Assembly (NCBI RefSeq): GCF_007991655.1
Contig: NZ_BJYT01000004.1
Coordinates: 283,175 to 347,174, forward strand
Reading direction: 5' to 3'
DNA: 64,000 bases
Source of the DNA: Segetibacter aerophilus
GTDB taxonomy: Bacteria; Bacteroidota; Bacteroidia; Chitinophagales; Chitinophagaceae
Shown here: one piece after another, positions 45,959-55,805 of the stretch
How the letters are laid out: every line of letters begins with the position of its first letter
How positions within the stretch are numbered: the first letter of the stretch is position 1
Translations under genes and position numbers: made by a program
Notes under the pieces: model-generated
What the model was told of the DNA's origin: nothing
The model's input: only the letters and a program-made list of their open reading frames with translations
The model's database searches: none

Positions 45959-45966
45959 TATTTTTG
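45959..45966 (+). promoter_or_regulatory. -7 element of the 23-residue-repeat gene
   Basis: TATTTTTG, a perfect TAnnTTTG match, 42 bases before the ATG at 46008; no clear -33 box. Confidence 0.45.
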
Positions 45967-46007
45967 AGCTCGTATAAATAAACCTGATCAGTCCCAGATT
46001 TTAAGCT

Positions 46008-46640
46008 ATGAATAAAAAATGTTTTCTTTCCTTCATTCTTTTAATATCCTTTTTTTGGGGACGGTCACAGAATGTCACAAAAGCTGTTTTTCACCTTTCT
46101 GATAATGAAGTTAAATCTGTAGAAATAGTGGAGGCAGGAATTATTTTCGTCGTTGACAGCAAAGGAAACCTTGTCACTTTTAACACGGCAGCAGGAGGCG
46201 AATATGAATACTTCGAACCTGACTTTGGAAGCAGAGAAGCAAAAGTGAAATCAATTGGAAATGTGAAAATTGATTATTGGATGAATGACACCTCAGGTAG
46301 CCGCGACGGAAAAGTGAAAACGATTGGCAACATGAAAATCGATTATTGGACAAGTGACTTATTGAGCGGTAAAAATGGCAAAGTAAAATCTATCGGTAAT
46401 CTCAATGTTGACTATTGGAACAGCGAACTACTTAGTAGTGAGCAGGGCAAAATAAAATCCATCGGCAACATCAATTTTGACTACTGGATAGGTGAGTCTT
46501 TTACCGGCAAAGAGGGAAAAGTGAAGTCAATTGGCAATGTTACAATTGACTATTTTACCAGTGATTTGCTTAGTAGTAATTACGGCAGAATTAAATCAAT
46601 CAACGGCAATACAGCATCTATTTATGCGGTTAGAGACTAG
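46008..46640 (+). CDS. Secreted protein with 23-residue tandem repeats
   Basis: A 210-residue protein with a signal peptide (MNKKCFLSFILLISFFWGRS, cut before QNV). After a strand-rich cap with FVVDSKGNLVTFN come five near-identical 23-residue units and a degenerate sixth. Each follows the plan GKVKSIGNxxIDYWxSDLLSS. The conserved Lys-x-Ser-Ile-Gly-Asn / Asp-Tyr-Trp pattern suggests a short beta-repeat stack with aromatic ladders. I do not recognise the family. Its neighbour is a convergent LytTR/histidine-kinase pair. Function unknown. Confidence 0.7.
   Translation: MNKKCFLSFILLISFFWGRSQNVTKAVFHLSDNEVKSVEIVEAGIIFVVDSKGNLVTFNTAAGGEYEYFEPDFGSREAKVKSIGNVKIDYWMNDTSGSRDGKVKTIGNMKIDYWTSDLLSGKNGKVKSIGNLNVDYWNSELLSSEQGKIKSIGNINFDYWIGESFTGKEGKVKSIGNVTIDYFTSDLLSSNYGRIKSINGNTASIYAVRD
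46231..46600 (+). repeat. 69-base tandem repeat in coding sequence
   Basis: Five to six in-frame units of 69 bases coding KVKSIGNxxIDYW-type repeats. Units differ at many synonymous sites, so the array is not a recent expansion. Confidence 0.85.
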
Positions 46641-46681
46641 CCTTACGTACTAATTGCACCCGAATACTTTTTGGAAAATGC

Positions 46682-47383
46682 CTAAGGCTCCAGCCCCTTA
46701 CTTTTTAAGAGCTGCTGATAAACCTCGCTATAGCTACTTCCCACGGGGATCTCTTTACCTGCAACTTTAACCCTCGATTTTCCAAAACTTTCAATCTTGT
46801 TAGAAGGCACAATGTATGAGCGATGAATGCGTATGAATTCGGGGGACGGCAATTTCTCCTGCAGACTTTTTAGAGTCATTAAAGTAAGGATAGGCTTGGG
46901 CTTGATGTGAATTCTGATATAATCATCTAATCCTTCAATCAACTCTATATCCTTTAAATTGATCTTCATTAACTGGTAATCGACTTTTACAAATATGGAT
47001 GACATTTGCAATTCCTGGCTATTGAGAAACTCAAGATATTCGCGCGCTTTAAAAATCGCTTTCAGAAAACGGTCGTACTCAAAAGGCTTTAATAAATAAT
47101 CAACGGCATCCACATTAAATCCGTCGACTGCATATTCGCTATAGGCAGTGGTAAAAATTACAAGCGGCTTTTTGATGAGTGTTTTGTAAAACTGTAGGCC
47201 ATTGATATCGGGCATTTGTATATCGAGCAGCAACACATCTACTTCGTTTTGCTGTAACCATGCTCTTCCCTCGTCAGGATTTGTAAAGGTCTTTTCTAAA
47301 GACAAAAAAGGAATGCGTGAAGCATACTCTGTAATTAATTGCAACGCAAGCGGCTCATCATCTATTGCTATACAACGCATCAT
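46682..47383 (-). CDS. LytTR-family response regulator
   Basis: A 233-residue two-component regulator. The receiver domain (1-120) has the acidic pair IDDEP, the phosphoacceptor Asp in VLLLDIQMPDINGL, the Thr/Lys switch FTTAYSEYAVDGFNVDAVDYLLKPF. The C-terminal LytTR DNA-binding domain (about 135-230) has FIRIHRSYIVPSNKI and IPVGSSYSEVY. Its start overlaps the end of the histidine-kinase gene by four bases. Targets are not evident. Confidence 0.96.
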   Translation of the reverse strand: MMRCIAIDDEPLALQLITEYASRIPFLSLEKTFTNPDEGRAWLQQNEVDVLLLDIQMPDINGLQFYKTLIKKPLVIFTTAYSEYAVDGFNVDAVDYLLKPFEYDRFLKAIFKAREYLEFLNSQELQMSSIFVKVDYQLMKINLKDIELIEGLDDYIRIHIKPKPILTLMTLKSLQEKLPSPEFIRIHRSYIVPSNKIESFGKSRVKVAGKEIPVGSSYSEVYQQLLKSKGLEP

Positions 47384-48423
47384 TTAAGGAGTATTAATTT
47401 AACAATAAACTGTTTGTTCTCTTCACTTACTGTTAGTTCATGCGTACCGGGATATAGTAATTCAAGTCTTCGTCTTGTATTTTTTAAACCGATCCCGGTA
47501 TTGTTCTCGGTTCCTTTGTCGTAAGAAATCATATCGTTCTGCGAAGTAAACAAAATGTTATCAGGACTTGCTTTTATCTTAAATAATAGTTTCGACGTCT
47601 CTTTTGTGCTCACACCATATTTAAAAGCATTTTCCACGAATGGAATCAAGAGCAGCGGTGCAATTTGTTTTCCTTCTGTTTGTCCTTCTACAACAAACTC
47701 AATGGTCACTTTATCCGTCAGTCGTACTTTCTGAAGTTCTATATAGTGTTTTATAAACTGTATATCCTTATCAAGCGGAACAGTGTCGTGTTTGGTTTCA
47801 CTCAGAACGTACCGCATAATTGATGAAAGCTTTAAGACTGCATCAGCCGTTGCTTCGCTTCTAACAAGGGCCAAAGAGTAAATGTTGTTAAGGGTGTTGA
47901 AAAGAAAATGCGGGTTAATCTGTGTTTTAAGAAACGAAAGTTCTGTGGCTAATTTCTCATTTTCAATTTCCTGTTTTTTTCTTTCAATTCCCAGCCATTC
48001 CTGTATAACTCGTGAGCAGGTACTTACGGTAAACACTAAAAAGAAAACGGCAGTCGAAGCTGTAAAAGGGTAGAAATAAGAAGGCCGGCGTCGCTGCATT
48101 CTCAACTTTATTCTTTCGGGCATTTCTGCTCGTATAATATCGTCGAGGAGCCGATTGATAAAGACAAATATGAAAAGTAGCGCAATAATGGTCAGAGAGT
48201 ACCAAAGCCACTTTTTCTTTGTAAGCAATCGAGGTATCAGTACCAGTGTATTTGAATAATAGAAGGCAAGCAGGTAAGCATCTATGCAGATGAACCTTAT
48301 TATCATAGCTTCACTAAACTGGAAATCCGCCTCTCTAGGCCTGGGAGAAAACACAATAGGCAGTAGAAAGAAACACGCCCATGCTGCCACATGCACTGTA
48401 ATTGTTAAGAGCCTTTTGTTCAA
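47380..48423 (-). CDS. LytS/YehU-type sensor histidine kinase
   Basis: A 347-residue membrane kinase of the His_kinase family. Four transmembrane helices occupy about residues 8-145, then a coiled coil (about 148-170). The phospho-acceptor His is in LKTQINPHFLFNTLNNIYSLAL. The ATP-binding domain has the N-box-like VPLLLIPFVENAFKYGV form (here IAPLLLIPFVENAFKYGV) and the G-box GIGLKNTRRRLELLYP. It pairs with the downstream LytTR regulator by four-base overlap. No sensor ligand domain is present, so it likely senses the membrane or a partner. Confidence 0.96.
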   Translation of the reverse strand: MNKRLLTITVHVAAWACFFLLPIVFSPRPREADFQFSEAMIIRFICIDAYLLAFYYSNTLVLIPRLLTKKKWLWYSLTIIALLFIFVFINRLLDDIIRAEMPERIKLRMQRRRPSYFYPFTASTAVFFLVFTVSTCSRVIQEWLGIERKKQEIENEKLATELSFLKTQINPHFLFNTLNNIYSLALVRSEATADAVLKLSSIMRYVLSETKHDTVPLDKDIQFIKHYIELQKVRLTDKVTIEFVVEGQTEGKQIAPLLLIPFVENAFKYGVSTKETSKLLFKIKASPDNILFTSQNDMISYDKGTENNTGIGLKNTRRRLELLYPGTHELTVSEENKQFIVKLILLK

Positions 48424-48789
48424 AGTAAAAGTAGGATTTAGGGTAAAAATTAGGTTCGTTCTAGCAATATCGAAATTTTAAACAACTAACCGATAATAAC
48501 AAGTGCATACTTATTAACATGCTCTCCGTTAAAAGGTAATCTGGCTTTGTGTGGTAGTCAGGTAATGAGAATGAATGTCGGCTCAATTTCAATTACTGTT
48601 GTTGATTGCTTCAGCAGGTACGGCTAATACTAAAATTAAAACTAGTTGACCCTGAGGCTACTTAAAAAGAATTTGGATTAATGGGAGAAAACAATCGGTA
48701 AAGCCCAAACCTGTTTGCGCGGCTAAGAGAGGTATTTATACTTTGAAGCTTTATGCTATGAATTTTTATAATCAGCTAATTCTTACTAC
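48424..48789. other. 366-base intergenic region, no gene seen
   Basis: Between the histidine kinase and panB ends. No open frame of protein-like composition, no repeat copy and no terminator-like hairpin seen. Confidence 0.6.
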
Positions 48790-49605
48790 CTAATACTGCT
48801 CGCTTTCATTTGGAAAATCATTATTCTTAACGTCGGCGATATATTGTTTTACAGCACCGGTAACTTGTTCTGCCATGTTTAAATAATTCCGTAGGAACCG
48901 CGGTTTGAATTCAGTATTGATACCGAGCAAGTCATGCATTACTAAAACCTGGCCACCGCAATGCATTCCTGCTCCAATGCCTATTGTTGGCATTACCAGG
49001 CTTTCGGTAACTTCTTTTGCCAGTGCGGCCGGTATTTTCTCCAGCACCACTGCGAAGCAGCCTGCCTCCTGTAAGATCAAAGCATCGCTTCTGAGTTTGT
49101 TTGCCTCCGCTTCTTCTTTTGCCCTTACGACGTAAGTACCAAACTTATGGATGGACTGCGGCGTAAGTCCCAAATGACCCATCACCGGGATCCCTGCACG
49201 GACAATTCGTTTGATACTTTCAACTACTTCTTCTCCGCCTTCGAGCTTTAACGCATGGGCACCTGTCTCTTTCATAATTCGAATGGCAGAGGCAAGTGCA
49301 ACGTCGCTGTTAGATTGGTAAGAGCCGAAGGGCAAGTCTACAACAACGAGCGCACGTTCTGTACCTCTAATAACGGAGGCAGCATGATAGATCATTTGAT
49401 CAAGTGTGATCGGCAAAGTAGACTCATGGCCGGCCATTACATTACTGGCACTGTCGCCAACAAGAATTACATCAATACCTGCCGCATCGAAGAGTTTGGC
49501 GAACGAAAAATCATATGCGGTGATCATCGAGATCTTTTCACCATTGACTTTTAGTCGCAGAAGTGTATTGGTAGTAACTTTTTTAATTTGCTTATTTACG
49601 GACAT
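48790..49605 (-). CDS. panB: 3-methyl-2-oxobutanoate hydroxymethyltransferase
   Basis: First step of pantothenate synthesis, using methylene-tetrahydrofolate. It is 271 residues. Blocks: KISMITAYDFSFAKLFDAAGIDVILVGDSASNVMAGHESTLPITLDQMIYH (metal Asp in GDSAS), LVVVDLPFGSYQ, ALKLEGGEEV, PVMGHLGLTPQSIHKFG, LVMPTIGIGAGMHCGGQVLVMHDLLG. Monocistronic as far as seen; other pan genes are not nearby. Confidence 0.98.
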   Translation of the reverse strand: MSVNKQIKKVTTNTLLRLKVNGEKISMITAYDFSFAKLFDAAGIDVILVGDSASNVMAGHESTLPITLDQMIYHAASVIRGTERALVVVDLPFGSYQSNSDVALASAIRIMKETGAHALKLEGGEEVVESIKRIVRAGIPVMGHLGLTPQSIHKFGTYVVRAKEEAEANKLRSDALILQEAGCFAVVLEKIPAALAKEVTESLVMPTIGIGAGMHCGGQVLVMHDLLGINTEFKPRFLRNYLNMAEQVTGAVKQYIADVKNNDFPNESEQY

Positions 49606-49783
49606 CTCTTAATAGAAATTGATGAATAATTTCAAAACGAGATGGGAGAGGAGTATGGCTCTGCTTTAGAATAAAACATGCTCTGATAGAACCCATCAGA
49701 AAGTTGTAAAAGTACAGTTATTTGCTACAGATCTTATATTGTTTATTTCACCAAAATGTAAGGAGCGATTTGTCGAAATAGTT

Positions 49784-50665
49784 CTACGACCGCAACTCCG
49801 AATACAGGTGCTGAATAAGTCCGTCGGCCAAACCAATTTTCGGTACAAGAATTTCGTCTGCATCTGCCCAGCGCATCACATTTATAAAAATCTGCAGTGC
49901 CGGAACAATTACATCTGCACGGTCTTCCCTGAACTTATACAGACGAATTCGCTCTTTTACAGAAACTGCCCCAAATTCTTTAAAGTAGTCTTTCAGTAAA
50001 CTCAACTCTAGCGGCTTACCATCTTTCTTCTTGCTAATAGAAAAGATCTTATTTATGTTGCCGCCGGTGCCTATGGCTACAATTTTCTTATATCCTTTCG
50101 TTTTTACCTTTATCATTTCCTTCATCTCATCCCACATCCGTTCTTCTACCTGGTTTTTAAGTAAGCGAATAGTGCCGATGTTGAAAGATTGTTTGCATAC
50201 TAGTTTTCCGTCAGCAAAAAAGGTAAGTTCGGTACTTCCGCCGCCTACGTCAATATAGAGGTAGCTGTTATTGTCGTCCATACTTTCGGCAACATGGTTT
50301 TCATAAATAACAGATGCTTCAAGATCGCCGCTGATAATTTCAATGTCTATCCCGGTTTCTTCCTTCACCCTTTTAATGATTTCCGAACCATTTCTTGCAT
50401 CGCGCATAGCGCTGGTAGCGCAGGCTTTAAAGTGTTCGACCTCGTAGAGTTTAAGCAAATGACTGTAGGCTTTCATGGCCTCTGTCACCATCATTGTTCT
50501 ATGCTCTGAAATTTCCCCCGTTTCGAACACGTCAAATCCAAGTCGAAGTGGTACCCTGATCAAATTGAGTTTACAAAACTCAGGAGGATGTCCGATGCCT
50601 TCAATCACATCGGTAATTAATAATCTGGCGGCATTACTTCCAATATCTATAGCGGCTAATCTCAC
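49784..50665 (-). CDS. Ppx/GppA-family exopolyphosphatase
   Basis: About 293 residues from a GTG at 50665, which places the family start RLAAIDIGSNAARLLI at the N-terminus; a TTG at 50716 would add 17 residues. ASKHA-fold blocks: AIDIGSNAARLLITDV, CATSAMRDARNGSEI, LYIDVGGGSTELTFF, IVAIGTGGNINKI. It likely hydrolyses polyphosphate or pppGpp. No polyphosphate kinase gene is adjacent. Confidence 0.93.
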   Translation of the reverse strand: MRLAAIDIGSNAARLLITDVIEGIGHPPEFCKLNLIRVPLRLGFDVFETGEISEHRTMMVTEAMKAYSHLLKLYEVEHFKACATSAMRDARNGSEIIKRVKEETGIDIEIISGDLEASVIYENHVAESMDDNNSYLYIDVGGGSTELTFFADGKLVCKQSFNIGTIRLLKNQVEERMWDEMKEMIKVKTKGYKKIVAIGTGGNINKIFSISKKKDGKPLELSLLKDYFKEFGAVSVKERIRLYKFREDRADVIVPALQIFINVMRWADADEILVPKIGLADGLIQHLYSELRS

Positions 50666-50802
50666 TGGTAAGTTGTTTTTGTTATAATGAATTTTAAAGA
50701 ATGTTGAATGTTGCAAATATTCTACCAGTGAAAACGGTTGGGGCGAATTTGAATTTTAAGAGGAGATTTTTTAATACCAGCATTAGTTGTTGTAGGATCA
50801 TC

Positions 50803-50822
50803 GTTGCGTCCCAAGCACTTTG
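50803..50822 (+). repeat. Dispersed intergenic repeat, weak variant
   Basis: ATCATC followed by GTTGCGTCCCAAGCACTTTG. It shares the ATCATCGTTG lead-in with copy 6 and the GTTGCGTC start with the diverged copies. Lies between Ppx/GppA and ggt. Several mismatches make it the least certain copy. Confidence 0.35.
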
Positions 50823-50915
50823 CCGGCAACGCTTCGCGGAGCTTTAGTCTTTTTTCAAAGAGATTTTCTATAATACCCAAAGTTGAACTGAAGAAGCCTC
50901 TTTGATTTATTTTTC

Positions 50916-52646
50916 CTAATAACCTGCCGCGCTGTCGTCACCTCTTTTATCGGCAGCCGCTTCAAGCTTGCCGTTATTTATTTTGATGAGCTCAACACGA
51001 CCAATTGAAGTCGCGTAACCAGCGACATAATATACCTTAACTGCATATCCCATTTCCTGAAGTTTCTGCATCACGTCTTTGGGAAATCCTTCTTCCACCT
51101 GTATTTCATCGGGCAGCCATTGGTGGTGAAATTTTGGCTTATTAACAGCTTCTTCAGCGCTCATATTATAATCCACCACATCAACGATAGTTTGATAAAC
51201 CGAGGTTGGGATAGTTGTACCGCCCGGCGTTCCGACTACCATAAAAGGCTTATTACCTTTTAATACAATTGTTGGTGCCATCGAGCTTAACATCCGTTTG
51301 CCTGGTGCAATGGCATTTGCTTCTCCACCAATTGCGCCATACATATTTGGCACTCCCGGTTTCACACTAAAATCATCCATTTCGTTATTTAGAAGAAAAC
51401 CCGCCCCACCAACAACAGTCTTGCTTCCAAAATTGCCGTTCAGCGTGGTAGTAACAGCTACTAAGTTTCCCCATTTATCCGCGACGCTAATGTGCGTTGT
51501 TTCCGTACTCTCTGATACCGAGCCTGCTTTTATTTCAACACTTTTGCTTGCTCTGGTGCTATCGTAATCGGCCATTCTTCTTGCCAGGTAAGCATCACTT
51601 GTAATGGTGCTCACGGGTACCTTCCAAAAGTCCGGGTCGCCAAGATGTTCTGCACGATCTGCATAAGCTCTTCTCTCGGCCTCGGTCATTAGCTGCACAC
51701 TTTTCACAGTCTCAAATCCATACGCCTGCAATGGACGTTTTTCAACCATTTTCAACATTTGCATTAATAACACACCACCACTACTTGGAGGTGGCATGCT
51801 CACCACCTTGTACCCTTTGTAATCGAACTCTAACGGTTTTCTCTCTTTTGTTTTATAGGCTTTTAAATCATTCAAAGTAATCAGACCTTTTCCTCTTTGC
51901 ATTTCGGCTACGATCAGCTTTGCAGTTTCGCCCTCATAAAACCCAGCCGCACCTTTGTCTCTTATTCTTTTTAGTGTGTTTGCCAGTTCTTTCTGGAAGA
52001 GTGTGTCTCCTTTCTTCCAATCGTTCTCTCTTACAAACACAGGTTTTACTGTGTTATATTTTAAAAATGCATCTTTTGCCCGCGTAAATTTCGATGCTTC
52101 CGATTCTGTTAGCGTAAAGCCTTTCTCTGCAAGATCAATTGCCGGCTGGATCAAGACTTTGAACGGAAGCTTTGCGTATTTAAGACTTGCAAACAATCCA
52201 CTAATCGTTCCGGGAACGCCGGAAGCGAGATGACCAAATTGCGAGAGATTGGTTTGAGCAGTTCCTTTTTCATCCAGGTACATATCACGGCTTGCTTTTG
52301 CCGGAGCAGTTTCACGGTAGTCGTAGGTAAAAGTTTTGCCATCCTTCATCCTGGCGACAAGAAAGCCGCCGCCCCCGATATTTCCGGCACCAGGATAAAC
52401 CACTGCAAGTGCAAGCTGTGTTGCTATTACTGCATCAACGGCATTTCCTCCCCGTTTTAAAATTTCGGCTCCTACTTTGGCAGCAATAGGGTGTGCGCAA
52501 ACAACGGCACCATTCGAATAAGTCTGAGTCTTATTGCTGGAGAAGTGATATGGATCAACTGCTTTACCAGGGCCAACAAAAGATTGAGCCGCAAGAATAT
52601 TTGTAATTAATAAGGCGAAAACAACAACAGGAACTTTGAATTGCAT
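50916..52646 (-). CDS. ggt: Gamma-glutamyltransferase
   Basis: Cleaves glutathione and gamma-glutamyl bonds; periplasmic. It is 576 residues with a signal peptide (MQFKVPVVVFALLITNILAAQ). Blocks: ANGAVVCAHPIAAKVG-type (here SNGAVVCAHPIAAKVGAEIL), the autoprocessing Thr nucleophile in ETTHISVADKWGNLV (about residue 383), and GTPGGTTIPTSVYQ at the product site. The proenzyme is expected to self-cleave into two subunits. It is divergent from the TonB receptor gene. Confidence 0.97.
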   Translation of the reverse strand: MQFKVPVVVFALLITNILAAQSFVGPGKAVDPYHFSSNKTQTYSNGAVVCAHPIAAKVGAEILKRGGNAVDAVIATQLALAVVYPGAGNIGGGGFLVARMKDGKTFTYDYRETAPAKASRDMYLDEKGTAQTNLSQFGHLASGVPGTISGLFASLKYAKLPFKVLIQPAIDLAEKGFTLTESEASKFTRAKDAFLKYNTVKPVFVRENDWKKGDTLFQKELANTLKRIRDKGAAGFYEGETAKLIVAEMQRGKGLITLNDLKAYKTKERKPLEFDYKGYKVVSMPPPSSGGVLLMQMLKMVEKRPLQAYGFETVKSVQLMTEAERRAYADRAEHLGDPDFWKVPVSTITSDAYLARRMADYDSTRASKSVEIKAGSVSESTETTHISVADKWGNLVAVTTTLNGNFGSKTVVGGAGFLLNNEMDDFSVKPGVPNMYGAIGGEANAIAPGKRMLSSMAPTIVLKGNKPFMVVGTPGGTTIPTSVYQTIVDVVDYNMSAEEAVNKPKFHHQWLPDEIQVEEGFPKDVMQKLQEMGYAVKVYYVAGYATSIGRVELIKINNGKLEAAADKRGDDSAAGY

Positions 52647-52802
52647 GGCGCAAATTTCTGCCTTTTTAACCCTTTCAATTAAAATTTATTAATAAAAGTT
52701 TTTGCAGGAAAGTGAAACTTTAACTTAGCAGCTCCTGCCAACATGGAAAGTTCTCTGTTCATGCAGCATATTAGAACATTAGATGCTCAATGTTGTTAGC
52801 AA

Positions 52803-52822
52803 GTGCAAGAGTGCGACGCAAC
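52803..52822 (-). repeat. Dispersed intergenic repeat, diverged copy
   Basis: Minus strand GTTGCGTCGCACTCTTGCAC; five mismatches over 20 to the main consensus. With 13353-13373 it defines a second subfamily. It lies in the divergent gap between ggt and the TonB receptor. Confidence 0.55.
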
Positions 52823-52906
52823 GACTGCTGCCATATTATAATAGCCGGGTTACAAAAATTCTGACCGCCTATTATTCCGAAACCTTTTTTTTTAAACAAA
52901 ACAAGT

Positions 52907-55711
52907 ATGATGAAAATTTCCTCAATTTTTAAATTTCTAACTACAGCTGTATTATTCCTTCTGCTTGTAGCGGGGGTAAAGGCGCAGGCAGTTATTACCG
53001 GTACCATTCGGGATGAAAGCGGTAATACACTTAGTGGTGCCTCCGTATCAATACAGGGAACGGGCACCGGGACCACAACAGATAATGGTGGAACCTATAC
53101 GCTGAAAGTAAAAGGCGGAACCTATACCGTAAGCGCCAGTTATGTAGGCTTCGCCAACAGTCCTAAAAGAGTGACCGTGGCCGATGGAGCAACTGCAACG
53201 CTGGATTTTTCTCTAAGCAATTCAGGTGTTACCAACGAGGTCGTTGTTCTTGGCTCAAGAGCACTGCCACGTACACAATTGGAAACGCCTGTTCCTGTAG
53301 ACGTGATCGATATAAAGAAGATCGCGCAAGATGCGCCGCAGGTTTATATCAACCAGATTTTAAGTTATGTAGCTCCTTCGTTCAACTCAGGAACGCAGAC
53401 GGTTGCTGATGGTTCAGATCATATTGATCCGGCTTCTTTAAGAGGGTTAGGTCCTGACCAGGTTTTGGTTTTAATTAATGGTAAAAGAAGGCACAACACA
53501 GCCCTCGTAAATATCAACGGTACTTTCGGACGTGGTTCTGTAGGAACAGATTTAAACGCCATCCCAGTTGCCGCTATTGATAGAATTGAAATACTTCGTG
53601 ATGCCGCTTCTGCCCAATATGGTAGCGATGCGATTGCGGGAGTTATAAATATCATTTTAAAAAGTTCTGTAAACAGGGTTACGTTTTCTACTACCGCTGG
53701 AGCAAATGTTACCAAGTTCCTAGGCAAATCCATTACTGATGGACAAACCGTACAAAACGCGATAAACTTTGGTATCCCAATGGGGCAAAGAGGTGGATTT
53801 ATCAACTTCTCCGGTTCATTTGATTACCGCAATTACACCAACCGTGCAGGTGAAAGAACCGGAACTATTTACAGCAGGTACAATGGTCGCAATGCTGCAG
53901 GCGCCATTCAAACTGTTGACAGAACAGATTCATTTTTGACTGCTAATAATAAGACCCGTGATGATTTTAAACAGAGAGTAGGTCAATCCCGTTTGCGTAG
54001 CGGACAATTTATGTTTAATTCAAGCATTCCAATGGATGACCAGGGAACTGAGTTTTACATGTTTGGAGGTCTGGGATACAGAAACGGCCAGGCTGCTGCC
54101 AATTTCCGTCTGCCTAATAACACCAACAATATTTTAGCGGTCTATCCATTAGGTTTTTTACCTGAAATTCACTCAGACATTTACGATAGAAACCTTGCCT
54201 TTGGTATCAGGGGTAAGTTGAAAGAATGGAACGTTGATTTCAGTAACACTTACGGACAGAACCAATTTATTTTTAAAGTAGTCAATACTTTAAATTCAAC
54301 AATGGGTGTTGCTTCACCAACCCGCTTTAACTCGGGTGGGCCTGTGTTTACTCAAAACACAACCAACCTCGATTTCTCAAGAAGCTTTGCTGGTTTAAGC
54401 GGAATAAACGTAGCATTTGGTGCAGAGCACCGGTTTGAAAGATACCAGTTAGTTCCAGGCGAGGAAGCTTCTTACGCCGACTATGGAAGATCGAGACAAG
54501 TTGGTGTAGATGCTGCAGGCAGACCTATACTGGTTCCTGATTTAAGAGGATTGGTGGTTACTAAATTCGGTGGACCTGATAGTTCAGCACTAACTGGTGG
54601 CGCACAATCCTTCCCAGGATTTAGACCTGAAAATGCCGTTAATGCTACAAGAAGCGCCATCGCTGCTTATGCTGATGGAGAGTTCAATTTTTCTAAAGCA
54701 TTTTTGATAGACGGTGCTGCTCGTTTTGAAAACTACAATGACTTCGGAAGTAACGTTAGCGGAAAAATATCTTTGCGATATAAGCTGAGAGACAATTTCG
54801 CCATTCGTGGTTCGGTCAGTACCGGTTTCAGAGCACCTTCTTTGCATCAGCGTTATTTCTCAAATACTTCAACCTTGTTTGTAGGTGGTATTCCTTACGA
54901 AGTAGCTACTTTCCCTAATGACAGCCGTGCTGCCAAGCTTTTAGGAATTCCTGATTTACGTGCTGAAAAGTCTAAAAGTGTGAGCTTAGGCTTTACCGGA
55001 AACCTGGGTAAATTTAAAGTTACTGTTGATGGGTACCTTACCAGGATTAACGACAGGGTTATTTACACGGATTTATTCCAGGGTAATAATGCCGCCTCTG
55101 CTTCAGCTAGCGACAAAGAGTTGTACAATATTCTTTTGTCGTATAACGCAAACAGGGCGCAGTTTTTTGCCAATGCTATTAATACAGAAACAAAAGGTGT
55201 AGACGTAGTAATTTCTTATGGAACTAAACTTGGCTCCGGAAATTTTCGTGCTGACTTAGCCGGAACAGTTTCTAAAACCATGAGGGTAGGACCTATAAAG
55301 TCTTCTGAACTATTAAAATCGAAAGAGAGTATATATTTTAGCGAAGCAAGCCGCATCTATCTTGAGAGTTCTGTACCAAGGGTGAAGGCAAATTTGACTT
55401 TTACTTATGGCATTGCTAAATGGAACTTCTTCGTTAGAAATGTGTACTTCGGCGCTGTTGATGAAGCAACTACAACTGTTCTTTACCAGCAAACTTTTGA
55501 TCCGCGGGTTATCACCGAGGCTTCTATTGGGTATAAGATTTCTAAGGCAACCCGTATCAGTATAGGGTCTAATAATATTCTGGATATCTATCCTGAAAAA
55601 GTTGCTGATCCAGGAAACACTACTGCTAACCAGTTTATCTATTCAAGAAGAGCTACACAGTTCGGTTACAATGGCCGATATGTGTATGGTAGGTTTGAAA
55701 TCTCGTTGTAA
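52907..55711 (+). CDS. TonB-dependent outer-membrane receptor
   Basis: A 934-residue receptor. Signal peptide to about residue 26, then a CarboxypepD_reg-like beta domain (VITGTIRDESGNTLSGASVSIQGTGTGT; about 28-110). The plug follows with TPVPVDVIDIKKI, ASLRGLGPDQVLVLINGKRRHNTALVNINGT and IDRIEILRDAASAQYGSDAIAGVINII, all typical. The barrel runs to the aromatic-basic end RYVYGRFEISL. No SusD partner gene follows, so this is not a SusC/D pair; a siderophore, cobalamin or small-nutrient substrate is more likely. A terminator follows. Confidence 0.96.
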   Translation: MMKISSIFKFLTTAVLFLLLVAGVKAQAVITGTIRDESGNTLSGASVSIQGTGTGTTTDNGGTYTLKVKGGTYTVSASYVGFANSPKRVTVADGATATLDFSLSNSGVTNEVVVLGSRALPRTQLETPVPVDVIDIKKIAQDAPQVYINQILSYVAPSFNSGTQTVADGSDHIDPASLRGLGPDQVLVLINGKRRHNTALVNINGTFGRGSVGTDLNAIPVAAIDRIEILRDAASAQYGSDAIAGVINIILKSSVNRVTFSTTAGANVTKFLGKSITDGQTVQNAINFGIPMGQRGGFINFSGSFDYRNYTNRAGERTGTIYSRYNGRNAAGAIQTVDRTDSFLTANNKTRDDFKQRVGQSRLRSGQFMFNSSIPMDDQGTEFYMFGGLGYRNGQAAANFRLPNNTNNILAVYPLGFLPEIHSDIYDRNLAFGIRGKLKEWNVDFSNTYGQNQFIFKVVNTLNSTMGVASPTRFNSGGPVFTQNTTNLDFSRSFAGLSGINVAFGAEHRFERYQLVPGEEASYADYGRSRQVGVDAAGRPILVPDLRGLVVTKFGGPDSSALTGGAQSFPGFRPENAVNATRSAIAAYADGEFNFSKAFLIDGAARFENYNDFGSNVSGKISLRYKLRDNFAIRGSVSTGFRAPSLHQRYFSNTSTLFVGGIPYEVATFPNDSRAAKLLGIPDLRAEKSKSVSLGFTGNLGKFKVTVDGYLTRINDRVIYTDLFQGNNAASASASDKELYNILLSYNANRAQFFANAINTETKGVDVVISYGTKLGSGNFRADLAGTVSKTMRVGPIKSSELLKSKESIYFSEASRIYLESSVPRVKANLTFTYGIAKWNFFVRNVYFGAVDEATTTVLYQQTFDPRVITEASIGYKISKATRISIGSNNILDIYPEKVADPGNTTANQFIYSRRATQFGYNGRYVYGRFEISL

Positions 55712-55736
55712 GAAATCATTTTTTTAATATTACCAG

Positions 55737-55775
55737 GTGCTATCGCGATCAAAAGCGGTAGCACTTTTCTTTTGG
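55737..55775 (+). terminator. Terminator after the TonB receptor
   Basis: Stem GTGCTATCGC / GCGGTAGCAC with loop GATCAAAA, then TTTTCTTTT. It ends about 53 bases after the receptor stop. Confidence 0.82.
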
Positions 55776-55805
55776 AGTAAAGAGAAGTAGCTTTTATCGG
55801 CCGCC

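Larger units (their letters stand above)
45620..46007. other. 388-base divergent intergenic region
   Basis: Between uraD (minus) and the 23-residue-repeat protein (plus). It holds dispersed-repeat copy 4 and a -7 element at 45959-45966. An open frame that crosses it lies antisense to uraD and contains the repeat; it is not supported as a gene. Confidence 0.7.

Noticed and set aside
52907..55711. SusC/SusD polysaccharide utilisation pair
   Set aside because: No SusD-like lipoprotein gene follows the TonB receptor, and the receptor ends in a terminator.
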